From: [Mycobacterium] nativiensis
GTDB lineage: Bacteria; Actinomycetota; Actinomycetes; Mycobacteriales; Mycobacteriaceae
NCBI RefSeq assembly: GCF_020172685.1
Contig: NZ_CP083986.1
Span: 1,402,630 to 1,466,629 of the forward strand
Direction: 5' to 3'
DNA: 64,000 nucleotides
In this document: positions 21,619-30,024 of the stretch, piece after piece
Layout of the letters: each line of letters starts with the position of its first letter
How positions within the stretch are numbered: the stretch's first letter is position 1
Made by a program: the position numbers and the translations under genes
The notes under the pieces: model-generated
The model's input: only the letters and a program-made list of their open reading frames with translations
Told to the model about the DNA's origin: nothing
The model's database searches: none

Positions 21619-22721
21619 AAGGCAGGCCGGTCGACCGGCACGATGGTGCCGTAGTTCAGGCCGCCGTGGGAGAACGTCGGGATCACCGGCCACTGGCGCT
21701 TCCACGAAGCACATTCCGACGAAGGCAGCACCTGCAGCCAGCGCGGGTCGCGTGGCGAGGGAGAGGCCATCGTCTTCTCCTTGATCATCGAGTCGTATTG
21801 GTCGAGGCTGTCCTCAAGGGTGTTGCCGTTGAGCACCACCTCGCGGCCATAGAACGCGGCCTGCTGCTTGACGCCGGGGATCTTGGACAGTTCCGGCTGC
21901 CAACTGTCCGGGGCCATACCGTTTTCCGACGAGATCCACACTCCGTCCGGGGTGTTGATGCACAGCGAGTGGTTCCCGTCGGTGTGTCCGGGCGTCCACA
22001 GCAGGCTCACGCCGACACCGAGCTCGACGTCTCCGTCGAAGATTTCGAGCCGGTCTTCGGGAACGCCGGCCATCCCGTTCTCCACGTACCAGGCCCACTG
22101 CATCGGGTGCAGCGAGTCGAACGTGCCGAGCTCCTTACGGTGTACCAGCAGCTTCGCGTTGGGGAACAGCGGCTTCCGCGGCTTGTGCTCGCCCTCGATC
22201 GGTTCGGTGCTGCCCATGATCATCCGCACGTCCTGGACATGCAGATGGTCGAAGCTGACGTAGTCGACGTCGGCGTTGCTCAGGCCGAGGCGGGGCAGGA
22301 CCTGGTCGGGGTCGTTGTAGTACTTCACAAAGAAGCGGTCGACGTGTAGGGCGTTGCCCAACTTCTGGAATTTGTTGTAAAACGGCGCCTCCGCGGAACC
22401 TGCGGCCACCGTCGGCTCCCACACCAGCGTCTTCAGCTTGCCGTCGAAGCCGTCGAACTGGATCACCATCATGCGGTTGATGATGGAGATGACCGGGTTG
22501 ACGTTCACCGAATATCCCTGGAAGGCGAATCGGGCGGGGTAGGGCGCCGCGGCGATGTCGACGCTTTTGATCGCCCGGATCTGGCCCTGGGCCAAAAAGC
22601 GTTCCCGATAACGGTGGGCCGCATCGCGCACCGCCGCCAGGCGGTCACCACGTGGCCAGATCTGGTGGACTCCCTCGAATTCCGGGATGGGGCGTAGCAC
22701 GGCGGGATCAATCGTCGTCAT
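21615..22721 (-). CDS. Metallo-beta-lactamase-fold hydrolase with altered metal motif
   Basis: This 368-residue protein carries an MBL core in its middle. The usual HxHxDH motif appears as H159-L-H161-V-Q163-D164, so the conserved Asp position is Gln and the next His is Asp. The second metal region TPGHTDGNHS (H246) is kept. Substrate cannot be predicted. ATG 22721 lies inside the end of the upstream SDR gene (14-base overlap), and its stop overlaps the next gene by 4 bases. That tight packing suggests an obligate pathway with the SDR and the esterase. A long N-terminal extension of about 150 residues precedes the MBL motif. Confidence 0.82.
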   Translation of the reverse strand: MTTIDPAVLRPIPEFEGVHQIWPRGDRLAAVRDAAHRYRERFLAQGQIRAIKSVDIAAAPYPARFAFQGYSVNVNPVISIINRMMVIQFDGFDGKLKTLVWEPTVAAGSAEAPFYNKFQKLGNALHVDRFFVKYYNDPDQVLPRLGLSNADVDYVSFDHLHVQDVRMIMGSTEPIEGEHKPRKPLFPNAKLLVHRKELGTFDSLHPMQWAWYVENGMAGVPEDRLEIFDGDVELGVGVSLLWTPGHTDGNHSLCINTPDGVWISSENGMAPDSWQPELSKIPGVKQQAAFYGREVVLNGNTLEDSLDQYDSMIKEKTMASPSPRDPRWLQVLPSSECASWKRQWPVIPTFSHGGLNYGTIVPVDRPAL

Positions 22722-23562
22722 TGGAGTTCTCCGTATCGGCAGGGGCGAGGAGTTGGGATTCGTATCGGGTGCGGGCGGATGATTCCTGCGTTGCCGCGAC
22801 CTGGTTGGGGACCAGTCGGCGCAGAGCGAGGTCACGTACGCGTTGTGGCAACACTTCGACGACGCGGCTCAGCGGCCCGACGTAGCGGGGGACGGTCACT
22901 TCGAACCGGGGCCGGGCGATTACGTGCAGCACGGCATGCGCAACATCTGCGGGTTGCAGCAGCTTGGCCGCGCCGGTCGCGGTGCCGACCGCCAACTCGG
23001 TGTCGACCACGGCGGGCATGATCACCGACAACTGCACGCCGCTGCCGCGCAGCTCTTCCCGCACACCGGTCAGATAACCCAAGACGCCGTGCTTGGTGGC
23101 CGCATACGTCGACTCGCCCGGCGGGGACAACCGCGCGGCGGCCGACGCGATCGTCACGATGTGGCCACGGCCGCGCGCGGCCATGGCCGGCGCCGCGAGT
23201 CGCACGCCACGGATCACGCCGTGCAGGTTGATATCGAGCATGCGTTGTGTCGCCGATTCTGGTTCGGTGTCGAATGCACCCACCCACATCACCCCCGCGT
23301 TGTTCACCAGCACGTCGATGGGACCCAACTGTGATTCGGTCGCGGCCAGGAATTCGCGGAACGAGGCGGTGTCGGTGACGTCGAGTGCGAAGCCTTGCAC
23401 GGCTTGACCCAACTCAGCCGCGGTGGCCGCCGCCGCATCGGCGTCACGATCGCCGATCGCGACCCGGACACCGGCAGCCGCCAACTGCCGGGCGATCTCG
23501 CGCCCGATCCCTCGTGCCCCGCCGGTCACTGCGACCACCAGGCCCGCCAATCGTGAGCTCAA
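22708..23562 (-). CDS. Short-chain dehydrogenase/reductase (SDR)
   Basis: This is a 284-residue classical SDR oxidoreductase. The cofactor motif TGGARGIG is at residues 13-20, NNAG at 87-90, and the catalytic triad is S140, Y153 and K157 (YAATK). D61 in LDV is the usual adenine-pocket Asp, and an acidic D38 after the second strand suggests NAD preference. The start is probably TTG 23562, with a GGAAGGGA ribosome site upstream; a second TTG at 23550 is possible. It is the first gene of the SDR-MBL-esterase operon, facing a TetR gene across a palindrome. Confidence 0.9.
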   Translation of the reverse strand: MSSRLAGLVVAVTGGARGIGREIARQLAAAGVRVAIGDRDADAAAATAAELGQAVQGFALDVTDTASFREFLAATESQLGPIDVLVNNAGVMWVGAFDTEPESATQRMLDINLHGVIRGVRLAAPAMAARGRGHIVTIASAAARLSPPGESTYAATKHGVLGYLTGVREELRGSGVQLSVIMPAVVDTELAVGTATGAAKLLQPADVAHAVLHVIARPRFEVTVPRYVGPLSRVVEVLPQRVRDLALRRLVPNQVAATQESSARTRYESQLLAPADTENSNDDD

Positions 23563-23586
23563 TTGTCGCTGGTCCCTTCCAGTTAC

Positions 23587-23606
23587 CTGACATGAAGACG
23601 TGTCAG
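23587..23606. promoter_or_regulatory. Inverted-repeat operator between SDR operon and TetR gene
   Basis: CTGACA at 23587-23592 and TGTCAG at 23601-23606 form a perfect inverted repeat with an 8-base spacer, in the 90-base divergent gap. The spacing fits one TetR dimer. A TAGAGT box at 23613-23618 is a possible -10 for the TetR gene. Control of both directions by the adjacent TetR is inferred. Confidence 0.6.
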
Positions 23607-23652
23607 AATTGATAGAGTACTGCGCGAGGGGCAGGCGAACAAGGGATGGGTA

Positions 23653-24327
23653 GTGGCGAAACAGTCCGATGTACCGCTTGTCGGCCGCACATATCAAGGG
23701 TTGGCGCTGCAGGAGCGTAGAAGCCAGCGCCGTGCTGCGATCGTTGCCGCCGGCCTGGAGGTATTCGGCACGCTGGGCTACGCGGCCAGTTCGGTCAAGA
23801 CCATCTGTGGCGTCGCGGGCCTGACCGAGCGGTACTTCTATGAGTCGTTCACCGACCGCGAGAGCTGTCTTACCGAGGTGTATTCCCAGCTCGTCGAGCA
23901 GATGGGGGCGGCGACACGGGCAGCTGTCGAGGCTGCCGACGCAGACGTCGATGCCCAGGCGCAGGCCGGTCTGCGGGCATTCATCGGCTATCTCACCGAC
24001 GACCCCAGACGGGCGCGGACGGTGTTGGTCGAGGTGGTCGGGGTGTCGCCGGCGATGGAGCAGCGGCGCCACGGTGTCTTGGCTGGATTCGCCGACCTCA
24101 TCGTTGCCGTCTGGGCGGCGTCGCGTAGCGAACCGCTGACCCAACGCGAGCGGTTGACCGCTGTTGCGCTGGTCGGCGCCGTCAACCACCTTCTCGTCGA
24201 CTGGCTGATGACCGGTGGCGGGCAGTCTTCGGCCGAGCTTGCTGATATCTGCGCCACCCTGTTCAGCGCAGCGCGGGACCGGTTGGAAGGCGCGCTGAAG
24301 CCCGGGACCGCACCCCCGCCCGATTAG
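23653..24327 (+). CDS. TetR-family regulator, divergent from SDR-MBL-esterase operon
   Basis: This gene encodes 224 residues. The N-terminal helix-turn-helix (about residues 27-73) contains RRAAIVAAGLEVFGTLGYAA and the recognition segment VAGLTERYFYESFTDRESC. The C-terminal ligand-binding half is Ala/Val-rich. GTG 23653 has an AAGGGA ribosome site 7 bases upstream. The clean palindrome just upstream suggests it represses itself and the divergent operon. Its stop overlaps the convergent nuclease gene by 4 bases (TTAG). The inducer is unknown. Confidence 0.9.
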   Translation: MAKQSDVPLVGRTYQGLALQERRSQRRAAIVAAGLEVFGTLGYAASSVKTICGVAGLTERYFYESFTDRESCLTEVYSQLVEQMGAATRAAVEAADADVDAQAQAGLRAFIGYLTDDPRRARTVLVEVVGVSPAMEQRRHGVLAGFADLIVAVWAASRSEPLTQRERLTAVALVGAVNHLLVDWLMTGGGQSSAELADICATLFSAARDRLEGALKPGTAPPPD

Positions 24328-25031
24328 GGCTCAGCCGGTGGTGGCGACTCGGCGGGTGGCACACCGCACTCGCCGCTCAGAATCCGCGCGATAGCGTCGT
24401 GTTCGGCCGGGGTGACCCACAGGCCGTAGCCGGACTTCACCGCGACGATGCGAGAGACGTAGGCGCAGCGGTAGGACTTGTTGGGCGGCAACCAGGTGGC
24501 TGCGTCGCCGTCGCCCTTCTGCTGGTTGATCGGCCCGCTGGTGGCCTGCAGGTTCAGCGGATCGTTGGCGAAGTTGCGGCGGGTGAATTCATCCCAGCCC
24601 TGGGCGCCCTTCTGCCAGGCGTCCGACAACGCCACGACATGGTCGATCTGCACCGCCCGGGAGGTGCCGCGGCCGCGCTGGAAGGGGATTGCCGTTCCGG
24701 TGTAGGGATCGTTCAAGACGCCGGAGAGCACCACACAGTCGTTGGTGTTCGGCTTGATCTCGATGTCGACCAGGTCGCGGCGCAGGATGTCGTTGCGGGT
24801 GTCGCAGCCGTTGTGCCCGTCGGGCACGGTCACGTCGTCGCTCCACGCCTGGCCGAACAGTGCGCGCGAGTAGCCGGTCTTGGGTGCGCGGCCCTTGATC
24901 GGCAGGGTGTCGAGCATAGCCAGTTCGGCGGACCCGACCGGCACCGGATCGGCGCCGGCGGCAGGTGCGAGCAGCAGCGCCGCCGTCACCACGGCGACGA
25001 AGGACTGCCACCTGCGTCGCTGGTCGACCAC
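24324..25031 (-). CDS. Exported HNH nuclease-like protein (DUF1524)
   Basis: This is a 235-residue protein with a clear signal peptide (about residues 1-27, core FVAVVTAALLLAPAAGA). The HNH-type motif is visible as IDHVVAL (H131), DPLNL (N160) and NQQKGDG (K172), which fits the DUF1524 (GmrSD C-terminal-like) family. Secreted members are common in actinobacteria and are thought to be extracellular nucleases; activity here is inferred. The tail is Pro/Glu-rich. Cys pairs (C76/C99 and C189/C206) could form disulphides outside the cell. Confidence 0.87.
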   Translation of the reverse strand: MVDQRRRWQSFVAVVTAALLLAPAAGADPVPVGSAELAMLDTLPIKGRAPKTGYSRALFGQAWSDDVTVPDGHNGCDTRNDILRRDLVDIEIKPNTNDCVVLSGVLNDPYTGTAIPFQRGRGTSRAVQIDHVVALSDAWQKGAQGWDEFTRRNFANDPLNLQATSGPINQQKGDGDAATWLPPNKSYRCAYVSRIVAVKSGYGLWVTPAEHDAIARILSGECGVPPAESPPPAEP

Positions 25032-25125
25032 GGCACCTCCAATCCCGGCGAGCAGTCGCGGACGCTACCAGAGGACCCCGACATGATCGGCGCGTCCCGA
25101 CCGCCGGGCGCAATAGGCTGAACAG

Positions 25126-26025
25126 ATGCGCATCCATCCCGAAGTCGCCGATGCGCTGGTCGCCCACCGGCCGGTAGTCGCGCTGGAAAGCACGATCATC
25201 AGCCACGGTCTGCCGCGCCCGGACAACCTGCGCATCGCCCGCGAGATCGAGCACGCGGTGCGCGTCGGCGGCGCGGTCCCGGCCACCATCGCGATCATCG
25301 ACGGCCAGCCGCACATCGGTCTCGACGATGAGGCGCTGCATCGCATCGCCACCGGCGGCACGGCGATCAAGGTCAGCGTCCGCGAGATCGCCATGTTGGC
25401 CGCCATGGGCGGGGACGGCGCGACCACGGTCGCCGCGACCGCGCACCTGGCGGCGGCGGCCGGCATCACGGTGTTCGCCACCGGCGGGTTGGGCGGTGTG
25501 CACCGCGGCGCACGGGACAACTACGACGAGTCCGCGGACCTGGCCACGCTGTCGCGCACCCCGGTGCTGGTGGTGTGTTCGGGCGTCAAGTCGATTCTGG
25601 ACATCGGCGCGACGTTGGAGCGGTTGGAGACGCTGTCGGTGGGGGTGATCGGCTACCGCACCGATCGCTTCCCGGCCTTCTACCTCGCCGACTCCGGTTA
25701 CCCGGTCGACTGGTGGGTCCAGACCCCGAAGCAGGCCGCCGCGGTGCTGCGCGCCCGCGACCGGCTGGGGACCGACGGTTACGGGCTGGTGTTGGCCAAT
25801 CCGATCCCCGCCGACGCCGAACTGGACCGCGAACTGCACGACCGGGTGCTGGCCGAGGCGTTGGCCGCCGCCGAGGTGGCCGGGATACGCGGCAAGGACG
25901 TCACCCCGTTCCTGCTCGACCACTTCCACCGCGGAACACACGGTGCATCGGTGGCCGCCAATGTCGCACTGGTGCTGGCCAACGCCCGGCTGGCGGCGGA
26001 GATCGCTGTCGCCTATACGGCCTGA
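25126..26025 (+). CDS. psuG: Pseudouridine-5'-phosphate glycosidase PsuG
   Basis: This is a 299-residue enzyme that splits pseudouridine 5'-phosphate reversibly into uracil and ribose 5-phosphate. Family signatures include VALESTIISHGLPRPDN near the N-terminus, AIKVSVREI with the catalytic Lys, and FATGGLGGVHRGA. Length is normal for the family. Most bacteria pair psuG with a PfkB-type pseudouridine kinase; no kinase gene is adjacent. ATG 25126 follows a 94-base gap from the divergent nuclease gene. Confidence 0.93.
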   Translation: MRIHPEVADALVAHRPVVALESTIISHGLPRPDNLRIAREIEHAVRVGGAVPATIAIIDGQPHIGLDDEALHRIATGGTAIKVSVREIAMLAAMGGDGATTVAATAHLAAAAGITVFATGGLGGVHRGARDNYDESADLATLSRTPVLVVCSGVKSILDIGATLERLETLSVGVIGYRTDRFPAFYLADSGYPVDWWVQTPKQAAAVLRARDRLGTDGYGLVLANPIPADAELDRELHDRVLAEALAAAEVAGIRGKDVTPFLLDHFHRGTHGASVAANVALVLANARLAAEIAVAYTA

Positions 26026-26077
26026 GTCCGGGTGATCCGCAGCAGCGCGAAGCGCCGTCGCGGCGGATGCTGGTGGT

Positions 26078-27709
26078 ATGGACGCGATCACCGAGGTACC
26101 CCCGCCGGTGAACGAGCCGGTACGCGATTACGCGCCGGACTCCGCCGAGCGTTTGGGGCTGCGCACCGCACTGGTCGAGCTGGCCGAGCAGGCCCGAGAC
26201 CTGCCGCATGTCATCGACGGCAGGCATCGGATGGGCGACGGGGACGTGATCGAGGTCGTCCAGCCGCACCGACACCACTCCCGGCTGGGGACGCTGACCA
26301 ACGCCACGCACGCCGACGCCGAGGCAGCGGTCGAGGCCGCAATGGCCGCGAGAAGGCACTGGGCGGCAACACCGTTCGACGAGCGTGCCGCGATCTTCCT
26401 GCGGGCCGCCGAGCTGTTGGCCGGGCCCTGGCGCGAGAGGCTGTCGGCGGCCACCATGCTGGGACAATCCAAGACGGTGTATCAGGCCGAGATCGACGCG
26501 GCGTGCGAGCTCATCGATTTCTGGCGGTTCAACGTGGCATTCGCGGCGAAGATCCTGGCGCAGCAGCCGATCAGCGGTGGCGGGATGTGGAACCGCACCG
26601 ACTACCGGCCGTTGGACGGCTTCGTCTACGCGATCACCCCGTTCAACTTCTCCTCGATCGCCGGAAACCTGCCGACGGCGCCGGCACTGATGGGCAACAC
26701 CGTGATCTGGAAGCCGTCGATCACCCAGACCCTGGCCGCGTACCTGACGATGGAGCTGTTGGAAGCCGCCGGGCTGCCGCCGGGGGTGATCAACCTGCTC
26801 ACCGGCGATGGCTACGCGGTCTCCGAAGTGTTGCTGGCTGATTCGCGGCTGGCCGGCATCCATTTCACCGGGTCGACGGCGACCTTCCGCAGTCTGTGGC
26901 GCCAGGTCGGGGCCAATATCGACAACTACGCCAGCTATCCGCGACTGGTGGGGGAGACCGGCGGGAAGGACTTCGTGGTCGCGCACGCCTCGGCGCGGCC
27001 AGACGTGTTGTGTACGGCGCTGATCCGCGGCGCCTTCGACTATCAGGGCCAGAAGTGCTCGGCCGCCTCACGGGCATTCATTGCCCGGTCGGTGTGGCAG
27101 CGCATGGGCGACGACCTGCTGGCCGCGACCGCGGAGCTGAGCTACGGCGACATCACCGATCTGTCCAACTTCGGTGGTGCACTCATTGATGAGAGGGCCT
27201 TTGCCAAGAACGTGGCCGCCATCGAGCGCGCCAAGGCCACTGACGGGCTCACCATCGCCGCCGGCGGCGAATATTACGACGGCGTCGGCTACTTCGTGCG
27301 GCCCACCGTGCTGCTCTGCGACGACCCGACCGATGAGGCGCTGCGCCGGGAGTACTTCGGGCCCCTGCTGTCGGTGTACGTCTATCCCGACGACCGGTAC
27401 GAGGATGTGCTGGAGACCGTTGACACCGGATCGGCGTATGCGCTGACCGGCGCGGTGATCGCCGACGACCGCGGCGCCGTCGCGACCGCACTGCAACGGC
27501 TGCGGTTCGCGGCAGGCAATTTCTACATCAACGACAAACCCACCGGCGCCGTGGTCGGACAGCAGCCGTTCGGCGGGTCGCGCGGCTCGGGTACCAACGA
27601 CAAGGCCGGGTCGATGCTGAATCTGTTGCGCTGGACGTCGGCTCGATCGATCAAAGAGACCTTCGACCCGGCTGTCGACCATGCCTATCCACACATGGCC
27701 GCACCGTGA
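26078..27709 (+). CDS. rocA: L-glutamate gamma-semialdehyde (P5C) dehydrogenase RocA
   Basis: This is a 543-residue NAD-dependent aldehyde dehydrogenase that converts P5C semialdehyde to glutamate in proline catabolism. The catalytic Glu region is GETGGKDFVV, the nucleophile Cys is in YQGQKCSAASR, and FTGSTATF marks the cofactor site. The C-terminal QPFGGSRGSGTNDKAGS is typical of the group. Length equals the Rv1187 protein. In M. tuberculosis proline dehydrogenase (Rv1188) follows immediately; here the next gene is a cytochrome oxidase subunit, so the proline dehydrogenase partner must be elsewhere or absent. Confidence 0.95.
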   Translation: MDAITEVPPPVNEPVRDYAPDSAERLGLRTALVELAEQARDLPHVIDGRHRMGDGDVIEVVQPHRHHSRLGTLTNATHADAEAAVEAAMAARRHWAATPFDERAAIFLRAAELLAGPWRERLSAATMLGQSKTVYQAEIDAACELIDFWRFNVAFAAKILAQQPISGGGMWNRTDYRPLDGFVYAITPFNFSSIAGNLPTAPALMGNTVIWKPSITQTLAAYLTMELLEAAGLPPGVINLLTGDGYAVSEVLLADSRLAGIHFTGSTATFRSLWRQVGANIDNYASYPRLVGETGGKDFVVAHASARPDVLCTALIRGAFDYQGQKCSAASRAFIARSVWQRMGDDLLAATAELSYGDITDLSNFGGALIDERAFAKNVAAIERAKATDGLTIAAGGEYYDGVGYFVRPTVLLCDDPTDEALRREYFGPLLSVYVYPDDRYEDVLETVDTGSAYALTGAVIADDRGAVATALQRLRFAAGNFYINDKPTGAVVGQQPFGGSRGSGTNDKAGSMLNLLRWTSARSIKETFDPAVDHAYPHMAAP

Positions 27710-27770
27710 CGTCTACGTCTGTGTTCTGAACTTCACACCCGCCGCGCAGATTTCGCGTAGCATAAACCTC

Positions 27771-27776
27771 TATAAC
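27771..27776 (+). promoter_or_regulatory. Possible -10 box upstream of ctaD
   Basis: TATAAC at 27771-27776 stands in an AT-richer patch (27760-27776) in the 153-base gap before ctaD. No convincing -35 is present. A small GC hairpin (27788-27804) and a 10-codon leader frame follow. Confidence 0.35.
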
Positions 27777-27833
27777 CGCTGGTCTTGCCGGCACATCCCG
27801 CCGGTGGGCTATGACTCTGGCGGGAGGCGGACT

Positions 27834-27866
27834 ATGGCCGATGTGGTGGGCCGAGGCGCCGCGTGA
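27834..27866 (+). CDS. Possible 10-residue leader peptide coupled to ctaD
   Basis: ATG 27834 opens [10 protein letters not shown] and stops at TGA 27864-27866, which overlaps the ctaD GTG (GTGA). A strong GGGAGG ribosome site at 27822-27827 serves this frame, while ctaD itself has only a weak GAGG. Translational coupling is therefore plausible. It may also be chance. Confidence 0.4.
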   Translation: MADVVGRGAA

Positions 27867-29572
27867 GCATCGCGGCGCTTCCGCTCAAAGACCTACTGCC
27901 GAGGCGTCCGTACCCGGCCAGAGTCGGTCCGCGGGGGGCGTTGGCCTACCGGCTCATCACCACCACCGACCACAAGCTGATCGGCATCTTGTACATGGTG
28001 ACGACGTTCGGCTTCTTCCTGGCCGGCGGTCTGATGGCACTGCTGATGCGCACCGAACTGGCCGCGCCGGGCATGCAGTTCCTGTCCACCGAGCAGTACA
28101 ACCAGCTGTTCACCATGCACGGCACGATCATGCTGTTGCTCTACGCCACCCCCATCGTGTTCGGTTTCGCGAACTTGGTGCTGCCGCTGCAGATCGGCGC
28201 CCCCGACGTGGCGTTCCCGCGGCTCAACGCCTTCAGCTACTGGCTGTATCTGTTCGGCGGCCTGACCGTGGTGGCCGGGTTCCTGGCACCGGGTGGCGCC
28301 GCCGACTTCGGCTGGACCGCCTACACCCCGCTGAGCACGGCGGCCCACTCGGCCGGCGCGGGCGGCGACCTGTGGATCATGGGCCTGGTGGTCGCGGGCC
28401 TGGGCACCATTCTGGGCGCGGTCAACATGATCACCACCGTGGTCTGCATGCGCGCCCCCGGTATGACGATGTTCCGGATGCCGATCTTCACCTGGAACAC
28501 CCTGATCACCTCGATCATGGTGCTGATCGTCTTCCCACTGCTGACCGCGGCACTGCTCGGGCTGGCGGCCGAACGGCACCTGGGTGCGCACGTCTACGAC
28601 GCCGCGAACGGCGGAGTGCTGTTGTGGCAGCACCTGTTCTGGTACTTCGGCCACCCCGAGGTGTACATCGTCGCGTTGCCGTTCTTCGGCATCGTCACCG
28701 AGATCTTCCCGGTGTTCTCCCGCAAGCCGCTGTTCGGCTACACCCAGATGGTGTACGCGACGATGAGCATCGCCGGTCTGTCGACGGCGGTGTGGGCGCA
28801 CCACATGTTTGCCACCGGTGCGGTGCTGCTGCCCTTCTTCGCCATCATGAGCTACATGATCGCGGTGCCGACCGGACTGAAATTCTTCAACTGGATCGGC
28901 ACGATGTGGAAGGGGCAGATGACTTTTGAGACCCCGATGCTGTTTTCGCTCGGTTTCGCGGTGACTTTTCTGGCCGGTGGCCTGACCGGGGTGATGCTGG
29001 CCAGCCCGCCGCTGGACTTCCACGTCCACGACACCTACTTCGTGGTGGCGCACTTCCACTACGTGCTGTTCGGCACCATCGTGTTCTCGACGTTCGCGGG
29101 CATCTATTACTGGTTCCCGAAGATGACCGGCCGCCTGCTCGACGAGCGGTTGGGCAAACTGCACTTCTGGTTGACCTTCATCGGATTCCACACCACGTTC
29201 CTGATCCAGCACTGGCTGGGCAACATGGGCATGCCGCGCCGCTACGCCGACTACCTGCCCACCGACGGCTTCCAACCCCTGAACACCGTCTCCACGGTGG
29301 GGGCGTTCATCCTCGCCACGTCCATGCTGCCGTTCGTGTGGAACGTGTTCCGCAGCTGGCGCTACGGCGAGGTCGTCACGGTCGACGACCCGTGGGGTTA
29401 CGGCAACTCGCTGGAGTGGGCCACCAGTTGCCCGCCGCCGCGGCACAACTTCACCGAGCTGCCCCGGATCCGTTCGGAGCGGCCGGCATTCGAGCTGCAC
29501 TACCCGCACATGGTGCCGCGACTGCGCGCCGAGATACACATCAGGCATCGCGATGGCCTCCCCGCCCACTGA
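27863..29572 (+). CDS. ctaD: Cytochrome c oxidase subunit I (aa3-type), CtaD
   Basis: This is a 569-residue catalytic subunit with 12 predicted membrane helices. Metal ligands are all present: H86 and H399 for the low-spin haem, H397 for haem a3, and H264, H313 and H314 for CuB, with the cross-linking Tyr in HPEVY (Y268). It reads very like the mycobacterial CtaD known at Rv3043c, including the conserved C-terminal [13 protein letters not shown]. At the rocA-fadD36 locus no ctaD exists in M. tuberculosis, so this may be a second copy or a relocated gene. No subunit II or III gene is adjacent. Its end overlaps the VOC gene by 20 bases. Confidence 0.94.
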   Translation: MSIAALPLKDLLPRRPYPARVGPRGALAYRLITTTDHKLIGILYMVTTFGFFLAGGLMALLMRTELAAPGMQFLSTEQYNQLFTMHGTIMLLLYATPIVFGFANLVLPLQIGAPDVAFPRLNAFSYWLYLFGGLTVVAGFLAPGGAADFGWTAYTPLSTAAHSAGAGGDLWIMGLVVAGLGTILGAVNMITTVVCMRAPGMTMFRMPIFTWNTLITSIMVLIVFPLLTAALLGLAAERHLGAHVYDAANGGVLLWQHLFWYFGHPEVYIVALPFFGIVTEIFPVFSRKPLFGYTQMVYATMSIAGLSTAVWAHHMFATGAVLLPFFAIMSYMIAVPTGLKFFNWIGTMWKGQMTFETPMLFSLGFAVTFLAGGLTGVMLASPPLDFHVHDTYFVVAHFHYVLFGTIVFSTFAGIYYWFPKMTGRLLDERLGKLHFWLTFIGFHTTFLIQHWLGNMGMPRRYADYLPTDGFQPLNTVSTVGAFILATSMLPFVWNVFRSWRYGEVVTVDDPWGYGNSLEWATSCPPPRHNFTELPRIRSERPAFELHYPHMVPRLRAEIHIRHRDGLPAH

Positions 29573-30014
29573 CCCCGGCGCGCCGCCACCGCAGGCGCAG
29601 GCCGGCAGTGCGGTGACGGTGGCGTCAGCGGTGATCCGGGTGTCGAACCTGAGCCGCTCGGTCCGGTTCTACTGCGACGTCTTCGGGTTCCGGGTCGCGC
29701 TTCGCGAAAGCGATGTGGCATTACTGCTGCTGCCGAGCGGGTTTCAGCTCTACTTGAACTCGATCGATCCGTCCCGACGGCACGATCGGGGCACCATCGG
29801 TGTCGAATTCCTGATGTGGGCCACCGACAGTCGAGACGAACTGGAGGCGATCGAGCAACGCCTGCGCCGACTTGACCCCGCGGTGTTCACCCATGTCGAC
29901 ACCGGCGTGACGTTCGTGGAGGGTTGCGATCCGGACCGGATCCGGGTCGTCGTCGCCTATCCCAGCCCCGACCACCTGCCGAGGCAGGTGGTCGCTTCCG
30001 CGCTACGCGGCTGA
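29553..30014 (+). CDS. VOC/glyoxalase-fold protein
   Basis: This is a 153-residue protein with a vicinal-oxygen-chelate fold: [20 protein letters not shown] begins the first beta-alpha unit, and the second module ends with the [12 protein letters not shown] strand. Metal ligands expected in true glyoxalases are not all obvious, so the function may be ligand binding. ATG 29553 lies 20 bases inside the end of ctaD, so the two are co-transcribed and probably coupled. A strong hairpin overlaps its last codons. Confidence 0.85.
   Translation: MASPPTDPGAPPPQAQAGSAVTVASAVIRVSNLSRSVRFYCDVFGFRVALRESDVALLLLPSGFQLYLNSIDPSRRHDRGTIGVEFLMWATDSRDELEAIEQRLRRLDPAVFTHVDTGVTFVEGCDPDRIRVVVAYPSPDHLPRQVVASALRG
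29969..29994. terminator. 12-base-pair hairpin at the end of the VOC gene
   Basis: Two 12-base arms, CGACCACCTGCC and GGCAGGTGGTCG, are separated by only GA, so the folded form has a very stable stem with a small loop. No T-tract follows. It lies 20 bases before the VOC stop and about 30 bases before the convergent regulator's stop, so it may end transcription from both sides. Confidence 0.5.
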
Positions 30015-30024
30015 TCGGCGCCGG

